A DNA stretch of 64,000 nt from Guptibacillus hwajinpoensis (GTDB lineage: Bacteria; Bacillota; Bacilli; Bacillales; Guptibacillaceae), in the NCBI RefSeq assembly GCF_001039475.1, contig NZ_LELK01000004.1:495055-559054 (forward strand). Direction: 5' to 3'. Below the pieces are notes generated by a model. It made no database searches. It was not told the origin of the DNA and saw only the letters and a program-made list of their open reading frames with translations. A program made the translations under genes and the position numbers. This document shows, in pieces, positions 18,161 through 26,544 of the stretch. The stretch's first letter is position 1. Every line of letters begins with the position of its first letter.

Positions 18161-18196
18161 GTTAGGCGGTGCTGAGAATGTGAAAGGTGGTGTCTC

Positions 18197-18784
18197 ATGC
18201 AACAGTGGCATCTTTTTCTCGCCTTTTTCAGGGTGGGAATGCTTGGATATGGTGGTGGACCGTCTTCCATCCCACTTGTTCATAAAGAAGTAGTAGAGAA
18301 ATACAAATGGCTCGATGATGATGAATTTGCTGATGTTTTAGCATTGGGTAATTCATTGCCAGGTCCGATTGCGACGAAAATGGCAGGGTACATTGGTCAT
18401 CGTGTGGCAGGGATAGGCGGGATGTTTAACGCCGTTCTAGCGACGATTGTACCAACGATTGGCATTATGATTTTCCTCCTAACGTTTCTATCCACTTTTC
18501 GTGAAAAGGCGTGGGTGCAGGGAATGACCCAGGCAGTTGTCCCGGTTGTTGGGGTGATGCTAGCGGTATTAACGTATGATTTCTTCCGAAAAGCTCAGGG
18601 GAATTTGGGATGGATTTTGACGATTATTTTAACTGTTGCGTCCTACGGACTGATTGAGTTAGCTGGCGTTCATCCAGGGATTGTTATTGCGTGTTTGTTG
18701 CTTTATGCGTTATTGAAACCGTCACGTGGAAAGCAGGATGAGGACAAGGAAAATAATCAGGTGAAGGAGGAGCAGTCATCATGA
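18197..18784 (+). CDS. ywrB: CHR (chromate) transporter, N-terminal-type half (YwrB-like)
   Basis: 195 aa short-chain CHR protein (PF02417). The conserved FFRVGMLGYGGGPSSIPL and NSLPGPIATKMAGYIGHRVAG motifs are present, with about six membrane segments and a charged C-terminus. Short-chain CHR proteins work as heteromers with an inverted partner, here the next gene, whose start overlaps this stop (ATGA). In B. subtilis the homologous pair gives chromate efflux; the native anion may differ. Confidence 0.88.
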   Translation: MQQWHLFLAFFRVGMLGYGGGPSSIPLVHKEVVEKYKWLDDDEFADVLALGNSLPGPIATKMAGYIGHRVAGIGGMFNAVLATIVPTIGIMIFLLTFLSTFREKAWVQGMTQAVVPVVGVMLAVLTYDFFRKAQGNLGWILTIILTVASYGLIELAGVHPGIVIACLLLYALLKPSRGKQDEDKENNQVKEEQSS

Positions 18785-19311
18785 TCTATTGGGACATCTT
18801 TGTTGCCTTTTTCATACCTGGGATTGTTGGATACGGTGGTGGACCTGCTTCTATTCCACTTGTTGAAAATGAAGTTGTTGGTCGCTTTGGCTGGATGAGT
18901 GTGAATGAATTTAGTGAAATGCTTGCGATGGCGAATGCACTGCCGGGACCGATTGCAACGAAAATGGCAGGGTACATTGGCTTTCAACAGGGAGGTGTTC
19001 TCGGTGCATTCGTTGGCGTGTTTGCTACGGTAGCACCTTCATTAATACTAATGATTTTGTTATTGAGCTTGCTTACTAAGTTCAAGAACTCGCCGAAAGT
19101 TAAAAAGATGACTGCGCTCATACGTCCTACAATCGCCATTCTATTAGGCGTCATGGCGTTTCAGTTTTTTACAACGTCTTATGAAGGAGCGGGACTGTAC
19201 CAAACGACCTTTCTCATTGGTGCAAGTTACGTGTTGATGGAGCGAATGAAGGTACATCCTGCATTTGTGATTGTTGGATCGCTCGCGTATGGTGCGGTGT
19301 TTTTGGGGTGA
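18781..19311 (+). CDS. ywrA: CHR (chromate) transporter, C-terminal-type half (YwrA-like)
   Basis: 176 aa paralog of the preceding protein with the same signature (FFIPGIVGYGGGPASIPL, NALPGPIATKMAGYIG). Translationally coupled to it by a 4-base overlap and preceded by AAGGAGGAG. Last gene of the operon; a REP palindrome and strong terminator follow. Confidence 0.88.
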   Translation: MIYWDIFVAFFIPGIVGYGGGPASIPLVENEVVGRFGWMSVNEFSEMLAMANALPGPIATKMAGYIGFQQGGVLGAFVGVFATVAPSLILMILLLSLLTKFKNSPKVKKMTALIRPTIAILLGVMAFQFFTTSYEGAGLYQTTFLIGASYVLMERMKVHPAFVIVGSLAYGAVFLG

Positions 19312-19315
19312 TTCG

Positions 19316-19335
19316 CGGGTGCCTGTCACCACCCG
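19316..19335 (+). repeat. REP-like palindrome, copy 4 (CCTGT loop)
   Basis: CGGGTGCCTGTCACCACCCG, then AAATAGCGCGTATTATGTCGAA tag. Four bases downstream of the CHR gene stop. Confidence 0.88.
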
Positions 19336-19360
19336 AAATAGCGCGTATTATGTCGAAATG

Positions 19361-19397
19361 AAAGAGCTCCTGCGGCAGGCCGCGGGAGCTCTTTTTC
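19361..19397. terminator. Bidirectional terminator between CHR operon and coiled-coil gene
   Basis: AAAGAGCTCCTGCGGC / CCGCGGGAGCTCTTT, GC-rich stem with T5. Confidence 0.9.
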
Positions 19398-19399
19398 TC

Positions 19400-20122
19400 T
19401 TATTCTATTGGAAGTAATTTAACTGGTCCAAGCGTTTCAATCATATCACCTGTAGTTGTGAAGAAGACGTAGTCTCCAGTTCCGACCATACCATCACCTA
19501 GTATTGTATTGACGATGGGCATTCCGCTAGAGTCATAGACAAAAAAGTTTGTGCCGTCACCAGTATTTGTTACTTGATATCGACCTTCAGGCACATCTGT
19601 GCCAACTAGATATTGACCAGCAATGAGTTCGATTGGTTCTTCGCTTTTTCGGACTATGGTTTTATCGAGTTTCTCGATTTCTTTTTCCTTTGCTTTGATC
19701 GTATCATCTAGTTCGCTTACGTAAGCCTTTTTTTCTTTAACTTTGTCACTCAGTTTGTTGAGTTCTTTTTTATTGCTATCTTGATCTTTTTTTAGAGAGT
19801 CGATTTCTTTCGTGATCGTGTCTTTTTGATCAATTAATTTTTCTACTTCTTTCACTTCTGTTTGCAGCTTTTCTAGTTTTTTATTCTCGACATCTTGTTG
19901 ATCTTCAGCAGCATCAGTGTGTTTTTTAATGGATAGTAATTTACTTTCTTCGTCTTTTACTCTGGCTTCTGCACTAGTGATATCTGATTGGATCTTCTTA
20001 AGTTGATCTGTGTAGTTCTCCTCGAGATCTGCATTGCCAATGAGTACGCCGATTAGGACACTTACAAGTATAGTAGCAATTCCTCCAGTAATGGAGAGGG
20101 TTATGATCATTCCTTTTTTCAT
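19400..20122 (-). CDS. Membrane-anchored coiled-coil protein with C-terminal beta domain
   Basis: 240 aa. One membrane helix (about 6-29) is followed by a long coiled coil (about 33-165, Lys/Glu rich with heptads), then a small domain of about 70 residues (GQYLVGTDVPEGRYQVTNTGDG...) seen at the C-terminus of many Gram-positive surface proteins. Topology suggests a stalk outside the membrane. Function unknown. The start has GGGGGAG upstream. Monocistronic. Confidence 0.75.
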   Translation of the reverse strand: MKKGMIITLSITGGIATILVSVLIGVLIGNADLEENYTDQLKKIQSDITSAEARVKDEESKLLSIKKHTDAAEDQQDVENKKLEKLQTEVKEVEKLIDQKDTITKEIDSLKKDQDSNKKELNKLSDKVKEKKAYVSELDDTIKAKEKEIEKLDKTIVRKSEEPIELIAGQYLVGTDVPEGRYQVTNTGDGTNFFVYDSSGMPIVNTILGDGMVGTGDYVFFTTTGDMIETLGPVKLLPIE

Positions 20123-20220
20123 GATAGACTCCCCCAGACATGTCTGTTTAAGCTTTCAACTTATGTATATTGTCAGGTGAGTGGGTTTAGCACTTGAGGG
20201 GATTCGCGGTTCGCAGGTTT

Positions 20221-20241
20221 GCGGGTGCCTGTCACCACCCG
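20221..20241 (+). repeat. REP-like palindrome, copy 5 (CCTGT loop)
   Basis: GCGGGTGCCTGTCACCACCCG plus a short tag ATTTTTGTCGAA. Preceded by the reiterated TTCGCGG/TTCGCAGG/TTTGCGGG series. Confidence 0.88.
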
Positions 20242-20255
20242 ATTTTTGTCGAATA

Positions 20256-20298
20256 CAAAAAATCGGTTCCCATCTTATATAGAGGGAACCGATTTTTG
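20256..20298 (-). terminator. Terminator of the POT transporter gene
   Basis: CAAAAAATCGGTTCCC / GGGAACCGATTTTTG around an 11-base loop. Confidence 0.88.
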
Positions 20299-20306
20299 AC
20301 TTCTAT

Positions 20307-21731
20307 TTATTCGTTCATTTGCTTCGCAACATGATCATCATCAAACTCTTCAAGATGCATAAGCTTCTGTAGTTTCTTAGACAGTAGCAGAAGGATAATG
20401 CCGAGTCCAAGAGCGGCAAAGCCTAGATACATGAAGATTTCAAGATATCCTGCTGATGTTGTGAGTGCTGCAACTTGTCCAGCAAGATAGTTTGCTGCTG
20501 CGTTACTTAGGAACCAAACACCCATTAGTAATGAAGCGATTTTCACTGGCGACATTTTACTAACAAGAGAAAGTCCGATTGGTGAAAGGCAAAGCTCACC
20601 AAGTGTATGGAAGAAGTAAGTGACAACCATAAATAGCATCGTTGCCTTAACTGCAACGTTTCCTTCGTCACTTCCTGTCATCAATACAGCTGGAACCATC
20701 ACCATAAATCCGACTCCAAGTAAGATCAGGCCAAATGCCATTTTTGTTGGAATTGCGAAGTCTCCACGCTTGGATCTCGCAAGCTTCAACCAAATTGCTG
20801 AAACAATTGGTGCTAGTAATAGCACAAACAATGGATTAAGTGACTGGAAGAATGAAACAGGTACTTCATACCCGAATACGGTTCGGTCTAGGAAATCACG
20901 TGTGTATAATGTGAACGAAGCACCAGCTTGTTCAAATCCAGCCCAGAATGTAACTGTAAAGACAGCTAGGATTAGAATAACGGCTGTACGCTGCTTCTCA
21001 ATTTTAGTAAGTGGTTTCGCTTTTCCTTTAACTGTTGGTGTTACACGATTGCTTGATGGTGTGCGGCCAATGTCGCCAAGGTATTTTTTCGAAAGTAGAT
21101 TAAATGTAACCTGTCCGATAATCATACCGATTGATGAAGCAAGAAATGCATATTTAAATCCGTATACTGGAACGCCACCTGTATTTGTATAGAAAATATT
21201 CGCATACAACAAGCCTGCAACCAATGGCGAGATGAGTCCACCTAGGTTAATACCCATGTAGAAAATCGTGAATGCTGAATCTTTTCGCTTATCATTTTTA
21301 CTATAAAGTTCTCCGACAAGAGTGGAGATATTCGGCTTGAAAAATCCATTACCGATAATAAGTAAGAGTAGTCCAATGTAAAGTCCCCATTGCTCTTGAA
21401 TCGCAAAAAGGGTAAAATCACCAACGGCCATTGTAATACCGCCGATTGTAATGGCTGTCCGTAGTCCGATGAATTTATCGGTTAGGTAACCACCAATCAA
21501 AGGTGTAAAGTAGACAAGACCTGTATATATACCGTAAAGCTGTAGGGCTTTACCTTGATCCATACCAAGTCCCCCGCTGAATAATTCAGCTGTTAAATAA
21601 AGAACTAGAATTGAACGCATACCATAATAACTATAGCGTTCCCACATTTCTGTGATAAACAAAAGGTACAAACCAGGAGGGTGTTTCATTTTTCCGTTTT
21701 TAGCTGGTTTTCCCTGAATGGTGGTATCCAT
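20307..21731 (-). CDS. dtpT: Proton-dependent oligopeptide transporter (POT/PTR2 family)
   Basis: 474 aa from ATG 21731 behind GGAGG; a TTG five codons upstream overlaps the site and is unlikely. Twelve or more membrane spans; POT hallmarks ITEMWERYSYYGMRSILVLYL (E-x-x-E/R-x-x-Y-like proton coupling region) and the FYMGINLGGLISPLVAGLL signature. Imports di- and tripeptides with protons. Monocistronic; divergent upstream region is 450 bp and AT-rich. Confidence 0.9.
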   Translation of the reverse strand: MDTTIQGKPAKNGKMKHPPGLYLLFITEMWERYSYYGMRSILVLYLTAELFSGGLGMDQGKALQLYGIYTGLVYFTPLIGGYLTDKFIGLRTAITIGGITMAVGDFTLFAIQEQWGLYIGLLLLIIGNGFFKPNISTLVGELYSKNDKRKDSAFTIFYMGINLGGLISPLVAGLLYANIFYTNTGGVPVYGFKYAFLASSIGMIIGQVTFNLLSKKYLGDIGRTPSSNRVTPTVKGKAKPLTKIEKQRTAVILILAVFTVTFWAGFEQAGASFTLYTRDFLDRTVFGYEVPVSFFQSLNPLFVLLLAPIVSAIWLKLARSKRGDFAIPTKMAFGLILLGVGFMVMVPAVLMTGSDEGNVAVKATMLFMVVTYFFHTLGELCLSPIGLSLVSKMSPVKIASLLMGVWFLSNAAANYLAGQVAALTTSAGYLEIFMYLGFAALGLGIILLLLSKKLQKLMHLEEFDDDHVAKQMNE

Positions 21732-21746
21732 ATATTTAACCTCCAA

Positions 21747-22182
21747 TTTTTAAGAACTTCTCCATTTTAGCAAATTATTTGTCAATTTAAAGATGTAAAA
21801 GAAATGTTTATCTTTTTAAAATGTTTGTAAATTTGTAAAAATTACATCGATATTACGAAGGTGTATTTGTTTGAATTTACAAATTTAATGAAAATAAACC
21901 CTTTTATCTACTGCGTTTGATAGGGTGTTGATTTCACTTAGGTTTGTTAATCGAAGGAAAGATAACGCTTACAATATTACATAATAAATACAAAAATAAG
22001 GGATAAAGATCTAGGTCTTTATCCCTGTGTTATTGCGGCGGGTGCCTGTCACCACCCGAATGAACTCATTATTTGTCGAATTGCGCGATGGGAAAGCGTT
22101 CAATACAAATAGACTTTAATAGTATAACGGTGCTAAAATAAGAAAAATATGTGAATTACGGTGATTGTGGAGGAGTGACGAG
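21747..22182. other. Divergent intergenic region with inverted repeats
   Basis: AT-rich. AAATTTGTAAA (21829-21839) and TTTACAAATTT (21876-21886) form an inverted pair that could be a regulator site for the POT gene. AGGGATAAAGA / TCTTTATCCCT (21999-22026) is a perfect 11 bp hairpin with a T-rich tail only on the minus strand, terminator-like although no minus-strand gene ends there. A REP copy follows. No gene seen. Confidence 0.5.
22039..22058 (+). repeat. REP-like palindrome, copy 6 (CCTGT loop)
   Basis: CGGGTGCCTGTCACCACCCG followed by AATGAACTCATTATTTGTCGAA. Confidence 0.88.
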
Positions 22183-22524
22183 GTGAAGCATCTTTTCTTG
22201 GTCGTATTGTTTAGCTTTCTCGTGTTTATATATCCAGCACAGCAGCTCAATCAATTCGATTACCAACCAATTGAGCAGCCTACAATCACTGAATTGGACT
22301 ATCTTCCTGACGTCAACATGACGCCTTATACACAGTCTGTTTCTCTTGAAAAACAAAAGGTTCTTCGTCATTTTGTTCCACTTCTTTCAGCTGTGAATGT
22401 TCAAATCCATCCCCCTTTTATAATGAGGAATCTTTCGTTGAAAGAAATTCATCCTGATGCACATGGCTTTTTAGGAGCATATGCTTTTCAGTCGAATTAC
22501 TTTTCAAACTCCATCCTTTACTAG
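22183..22524 (+). CDS. Small hypothetical secreted protein
   Basis: 113 aa from GTG 22183, placed 8 bases after GGAGGA; the ORF extends six codons upstream through the site itself. An N-terminal hydrophobic segment (3-17) looks like a signal peptide or anchor (FLVFIYPAQQ). The rest is polar with no family I recognise. It is followed 40 bases later by another small membrane protein gene, possibly an operon. Confidence 0.55.
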   Translation: MKHLFLVVLFSFLVFIYPAQQLNQFDYQPIEQPTITELDYLPDVNMTPYTQSVSLEKQKVLRHFVPLLSAVNVQIHPPFIMRNLSLKEIHPDAHGFLGAYAFQSNYFSNSILY

Positions 22525-22564
22525 ATAAGCTCGAGTTAAACTAATCTAAGTTGAGGTGGAGAAG

Positions 22565-22714
22565 ATGAAGAAGAAATCATCTAATATGAAAGACGCGTTA
22601 GACTGTTTTGGGTGGATTTGTTTGTTCGTTATCCCCTTTTGGGGAATGATTTTTTTATCCGCAGAACTGACGGGACAGCATTTTCTAAAGACTCTAATGG
22701 TGTACTTTAAATAG
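22565..22714 (+). CDS. 49-aa single-pass membrane protein
   Basis: ATG 22565 behind GAGGTGGAG. MKKKSSNMKDALDCFGWICL begins the protein; a hydrophobic helix (about 14-33) is flanked by a lysine-rich N-terminus and a short C-terminal tail. The gene is complete and followed by a terminator, which supports expression. Family unknown. Confidence 0.6.
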   Translation: MKKKSSNMKDALDCFGWICLFVIPFWGMIFLSAELTGQHFLKTLMVYFK

Positions 22715-22728
22715 TTGCGAATAATGAT

Positions 22729-22766
22729 GGTTGCAGGAGGCTTTAACTTCCTGCGACTTTTTTTAT
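22729..22766 (+). terminator. Terminator after the 49-aa protein gene
   Basis: TTGCAGGAGG / CTTCCTGCGA hairpin with T7. Confidence 0.8.
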
Positions 22767-22870
22767 TGTTCGAAGTTTGAATGTGGTCGATTATTACTAA
22801 TGCTCTTTCGAATGAACATGATATTTTTGGTAAAATAAAAGAAAAATCGATAGTGAAGAGGTGGGGGACT

Positions 22871-23545
22871 ATGGTTGTTGTCATTGTAAAGCTCTGTATA
22901 TCTGCTTGTTTAGGATTAATGATCGGAATTGAAAGGGAGCTTAAGCATAAGCCGCTTGGCTTAAAAACGTGTATGGTGATTGCGGTTAGTAGCTGTTTAT
23001 TAACAATTGTTTCAATTGAGTCTGCTGAGACGTTTTCTGAAATCTCACCTAACATTCGAACAGACCCGATGCGTCTTGCAGCACAGGTAGTGTCAGGAAT
23101 TGGTTTCATCGGTGCTGGGGTTATTTTAAGACGTAATAACGATGCGATATCAGGATTAACGACGGCAGCTATTATTTGGGGTGCATCAGGTCTTGGCATT
23201 GCGGCAGGTGCTGGATTTTATTTTGAAGCATTTGTCGGAGTGGCGCTAATTCTGTTTAGTGTTAATTTACTACCGCTTATTATTAAGAAAATTGGTCCAA
23301 GCCAATTAAGACAGCGTGAGATGCGAGCGAAAATTACCCTTCAAAAAGGAACGGATATTACAGCGTTCATGAATTCGATTCAGGCTGCTGATTTTGAGGT
23401 CAAACACGTGCGAGTGCGCGATACAAAAGAGAAGGATCATCAGATAGATCTTCGATTATTAACGTTTGAAAGTAACCACATAACGAGTATTTATCAACAA
23501 CTGCGAGACCTTGACGGCACTACGTTCGTGGAGGTTGATGGGTAA
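22871..23545 (+). CDS. MgtC/SapB family membrane protein, first of a tandem pair
   Basis: 224 aa from ATG 22871 (GAGGTGGGGG upstream); this start gives the same length as the neighbouring paralog, while the 30 upstream codons do not match. Four or five membrane spans with the MgtC core GLMIGIERELKHKPLGLKTC and RTDPMRLAAQVVSGIGFIGAGVILR, then a C-terminal ACT-like cytosolic domain (about 145-224). MgtC-type proteins influence ATP synthase and membrane potential under low magnesium; its role here is not shown. Confidence 0.88.
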   Translation: MVVVIVKLCISACLGLMIGIERELKHKPLGLKTCMVIAVSSCLLTIVSIESAETFSEISPNIRTDPMRLAAQVVSGIGFIGAGVILRRNNDAISGLTTAAIIWGASGLGIAAGAGFYFEAFVGVALILFSVNLLPLIIKKIGPSQLRQREMRAKITLQKGTDITAFMNSIQAADFEVKHVRVRDTKEKDHQIDLRLLTFESNHITSIYQQLRDLDGTTFVEVDG

Positions 23546-23550
23546 GACAG

Positions 23551-23570
23551 CGGGTGACAGGCACCACCCG
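23551..23570 (+). repeat. REP-like palindrome, copy 7 (ACAGG loop), between tandem MgtC paralogs
   Basis: CGGGTGACAGGCACCACCCG five bases after the stop; tag region GTTTAAGTCGA...TGTTGAA is degenerate. Confidence 0.85.
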
Positions 23571-23713
23571 GTTTAAGTCGACTGAACTCCAATAATGTCA
23601 TCTTGTGTTGAATTGATGTTTGCATCCAGGGTCTCATTCTAATGTTTCCTTCTATTGAATAGAGTAACTTGAGGAGACTATTAGTCTGATTTAGACGTTG
23701 GAGTTGACGATCG

Positions 23714-24388
23714 ATGGTTGTTGTACTTATTAAATTGAGTATATCTGCTTTGCTGGGGTTAATGATCGGGATTGAGAGGGAGTTAAAGCACAAGCCGCTT
23801 GGTTTAAAAACGTGTATTGTTATCGCTGTAAGTAGTTGTTTGTTAACGATTGTTTCGATTGAATCTGCGGAATCGTTCGCGGAACTTTCAAAGAATATCA
23901 GAACAGATCCGATGCGGTTAGCGGCGCAAATTGTTTCGGGAATCGGTTTCATAGGTGCTGGCGTTATTCTTAGAAGAAACAATGACGCGATTTCCGGGTT
24001 AACGACAGCCGCCATCATTTGGGGAGCTTCAGGTCTTGGAATTGCGGCGGGTGCTGGGTTTTATTATGAGGCATTTGTGGGTGCTGGCTTAATTCTTTTT
24101 AGTGTAAATATTCTTCCTTGGATTATTAAACGGATCGGTCCGAAAGCGCTCAGGCAACGTGAAATGCGTGCGAAGATTACACTGAAGAAAAACGTGGATT
24201 TGACTGAATTTATGAGAGCTATTGTGGAGCATGATTTTGAAATACGTCATGTGCGGGTTAGAGATGCGAAAGATAAAAATCCACAAGTAGAACTTAAATT
24301 AATGACATTTGAAGAAAATGCAACAACAGACATCTACGAGCTTCTCAAGGACGTTAAGGGTGTTAATGAGATTGAAGTAGAAGGATAG
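23714..24388 (+). CDS. MgtC/SapB family membrane protein, second of a tandem pair
   Basis: 224 aa paralog of the preceding gene, nearly identical through the membrane part and diverged in the C-terminal domain (KKNVDLTEFMRAIVEHDFEIRH...). Same MgtC landmarks. Start behind GGAG. The pair arose by tandem duplication, with a REP element now in the spacer. Confidence 0.88.
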   Translation: MVVVLIKLSISALLGLMIGIERELKHKPLGLKTCIVIAVSSCLLTIVSIESAESFAELSKNIRTDPMRLAAQIVSGIGFIGAGVILRRNNDAISGLTTAAIIWGASGLGIAAGAGFYYEAFVGAGLILFSVNILPWIIKRIGPKALRQREMRAKITLKKNVDLTEFMRAIVEHDFEIRHVRVRDAKDKNPQVELKLMTFEENATTDIYELLKDVKGVNEIEVEG

Positions 24389-24395
24389 AGCAAGA

Positions 24396-24434
24396 AGAAA
24401 GGAGATGATGGCTGAATCCATCATCTCCTTTCTT
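24396..24434. terminator. Bidirectional terminator between MgtC and deacetylase genes
   Basis: AGAAAGGAGATGATGG / CCATCATCTCCTTTCT, 16 bp perfect stem. Confidence 0.9.
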
Positions 24435-24439
24435 TATTG

Positions 24440-25033
24440 TCATGGTAATAATGCAAACTCGTAGCCCTGTGCTCGAATTTCTTTTATTAAGGTAGGAAGA
24501 ATTTGTACGGTTTGCTTCAGTTCATGAAGCAGAATAATGGCACCATCTTCAAGATTCGAAACGACGTTTTTCGTGATTTGCTCAGGATCGTTGGCGAGTT
24601 CCCAGTCCATTGAACCAATTCGCCACATGACGGTAGTGAGACCGAGGTCTTGTGCAACGTTAATGGTATCCGTATTATACTGACCAAAAGGGGGTCTGAA
24701 GTAAGTGACAGGGGTGCCTGTGATGCTTTCAATTTTTTGCTTACTGTATAAAAGCTCCCTGTATTGCTGTGCATAATCCAGGTTTGGTAAGTTAGGGTGC
24801 TTACACGAATGGGATCCAATGATGTGTCCTTCGTCTATCACTCTTTTCCACGGTCTTTCACCGTAAAGGAGGCGTGATTGCCAGAAGAAGAGGGCACGAA
24901 CGTTTTCTTTACCTAAGATATCAAGTAGCTCCGGGAGAGCCCGTCCCGGGCCATCATCGAAGGATAAAATAACCGTTTTCTTAGAACCTGTATGTCCTTT
25001 TGTAATAATATCTTTCTCGTTAGAGTCGTACAC
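24440..25033 (-). CDS. Polysaccharide deacetylase family protein
   Basis: 197 aa NodB-homology domain almost alone. Motifs: SFDDGP (catalytic base and metal Asp), HSCKHP (metal His pair), RPPFG, MDW and LLHE. Removes acetyl groups from amino sugars of glycans. No signal peptide and a weak GTG start 40 bases after the glycosyltransferase gene stop, so it is the second gene of a two-gene operon and may depend on coupling. May deacetylate a glycan intermediate made by the partner. Confidence 0.82.
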   Translation of the reverse strand: MYDSNEKDIITKGHTGSKKTVILSFDDGPGRALPELLDILGKENVRALFFWQSRLLYGERPWKRVIDEGHIIGSHSCKHPNLPNLDYAQQYRELLYSKQKIESITGTPVTYFRPPFGQYNTDTINVAQDLGLTTVMWRIGSMDWELANDPEQITKNVVSNLEDGAIILLHELKQTVQILPTLIKEIRAQGYEFALLP

Positions 25034-25072
25034 GACCCTTGTTTGATCAACAATTCATGGACTTTTAATCAT

Positions 25073-26092
25073 TTACTCTCCCCCTAAGGTATTTAACGTT
25101 AAGCTCTTTTCGTACATGCGGATCATCGCTTTTATTTCACTATTAGCTGAGTGGTAGTTTTCTATATAGTCAACGGCGTTCTGTCCCAGTTCCTGGCGCA
25201 AAGAAAAATCTTCCATTAACGAGCGAGCAAGGTTCTGGAAATTCTCCATACCGTCATAAACGAAACCTGTCCTGTCGTGGGTCACAATGCTTCGGTTTCC
25301 TTTATTAGAAGAAACGAGGACTGGTAGACCATGACTCATTGCTTCGAGAACGGCAGATGATTGTCCTTCACTATGGGACGTATTTATAACAACGTCCGCA
25401 TTTGCATATAGCGATTGCATTTCAGTGTGGGGAATAACGCCATCGTACGTTACCCATACTTTGTTCTCTGAGACTAACTGCTGAACAATCTTGCCTTCTT
25501 CAGACTCAATAATCGGACCTACAAGTTTCAAGTGCACTTGTGGGTGAGTCTGACGTAATTGTTTAAGAGCTTCAATAGCAAATGGAACGTTTTTGACTTT
25601 ACGAATTCCTGCAGGTAGTAGAAATGTAAAAGGATCCTGCTGGTTATGCTGAAGGGGGGCGCGCTTGTTGGATGTGCTCGTGCCTTGAGCTATAACGTAC
25701 AGCTTGCTTTCTACTTCAGGTAACACTTCAAGCACGTGTTCTTTTGCCTTTTCATCGAATACATGAACGGCTAGTGACTCATTCAAGCAGGTGATGACGT
25801 CTTGTTTCCGATCTATATTCTGTAGATCATGATTGAGATCCGTTCCAGTAAGTGTAATTGTATAATTCGTGATCGGAGTGCTTACTGTTTTCATAAACTG
25901 ATAAAAACGATAAGCATTGAAACCATGAATCAGATCAGCATCCTTTAGGGAATGCAGGTCATCAATTTGCTCGGTTATTGAAATGACTTCCGTTTCTATC
26001 CCAGCTTCCGATAGACCTTCTGCAATACGTCGCACTGTAATCGTATTGCCACGAAGCTGATGATAGAAAGGAGTTGCGAGAATTACTTTCAT
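25073..26092 (-). CDS. GT4-family glycosyltransferase
   Basis: 339 aa GT-B fold. The acceptor domain spans about 1-165; the donor domain has ILLPAGIRKVKN-like FLLPAGIRKVKNVPFAIEAL, the VVINTSHSEGQSSAVLEAMSHGLPVL motif (EX7E retaining signature) and ends near 325. Cytosolic or membrane-peripheral, forming a glycosidic bond from an NDP-sugar; substrates not readable. Start behind AAAGGATG. Upstream gene of the deacetylase. Confidence 0.85.
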   Translation of the reverse strand: MKVILATPFYHQLRGNTITVRRIAEGLSEAGIETEVISITEQIDDLHSLKDADLIHGFNAYRFYQFMKTVSTPITNYTITLTGTDLNHDLQNIDRKQDVITCLNESLAVHVFDEKAKEHVLEVLPEVESKLYVIAQGTSTSNKRAPLQHNQQDPFTFLLPAGIRKVKNVPFAIEALKQLRQTHPQVHLKLVGPIIESEEGKIVQQLVSENKVWVTYDGVIPHTEMQSLYANADVVINTSHSEGQSSAVLEAMSHGLPVLVSSNKGNRSIVTHDRTGFVYDGMENFQNLARSLMEDFSLRQELGQNAVDYIENYHSANSEIKAMIRMYEKSLTLNTLGGE

Positions 26093-26114
26093 GAATGCTC
26101 ATCCTTTAGTCATT

Positions 26115-26137
26115 CGGGCGGTGCCTGTCACCACCCG
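26115..26137 (+). repeat. REP-like palindrome, copy 8 (CCTGT loop)
   Basis: GGGCGGTG-CCTGT-CACCACCC with one stem mismatch; tag ATATTTGTCAAA. Confidence 0.85.
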
Positions 26138-26239
26138 ATATTTGTCAAACTATGTCATATGCGTATGATTAGAGAGAACCGTTCGAAATTGAGATAATAC
26201 TCTATATTAGTTTACTAAAGATGGGGAGTGTTACAAAGT

Positions 26240-26401
26240 ATGAAACGTTTTTTTCAAAAGTTACTGGGTTGGGAGAAGTGCATGATCTGCAAGAAGAAGC
26301 CGACGCGTGCTCACTATTATTTAGATGATGAAGACAATCGCAAGCCGGTTTGTTATAAGTGCGTTTCGTATGCTGAGCGGAGAGCGTATCGGAAGGCTTA
26401 G
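26240..26401 (+). CDS. 53-aa zinc-ribbon protein
   Basis: ATG 26240 with GGGGAG upstream. Two CxxC pairs, CMIC (14-17) and CYKC (38-41), separated by 20 residues, form a likely zinc ribbon; N- and C-termini are basic (MKRFFQK, ERRAYRKA). Too short for most gene finders. Function unknown; nucleic-acid binding is a guess. Confidence 0.65.
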   Translation: MKRFFQKLLGWEKCMICKKKPTRAHYYLDDEDNRKPVCYKCVSYAERRAYRKA

Positions 26402-26544
26402 GGGGAGTGAATAAACGCGAGTTAAGAGCAGTGGAAATGACAGACGATCAGCCTGAGTCCTTGTTTATCAGTTCTCGGGTTTTTGGTATGCACAAGTCTT
26501 TTCTTTAAGAGGTTCCGCATCTGTTAGAGGCGTGTGGGAATAAA

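Noticed and set aside
22781-22870. Longer MgtC start 30 codons upstream
   Set aside because: The extra residues are polar, absent from the paralog, and the inner ATG has the ribosome site.
22546-24018. Long minus-strand ORFs (217 and 174 aa) opposite both MgtC genes
   Set aside because: They resemble each other only because the MgtC genes are duplicates; antisense shadows without ribosome sites.
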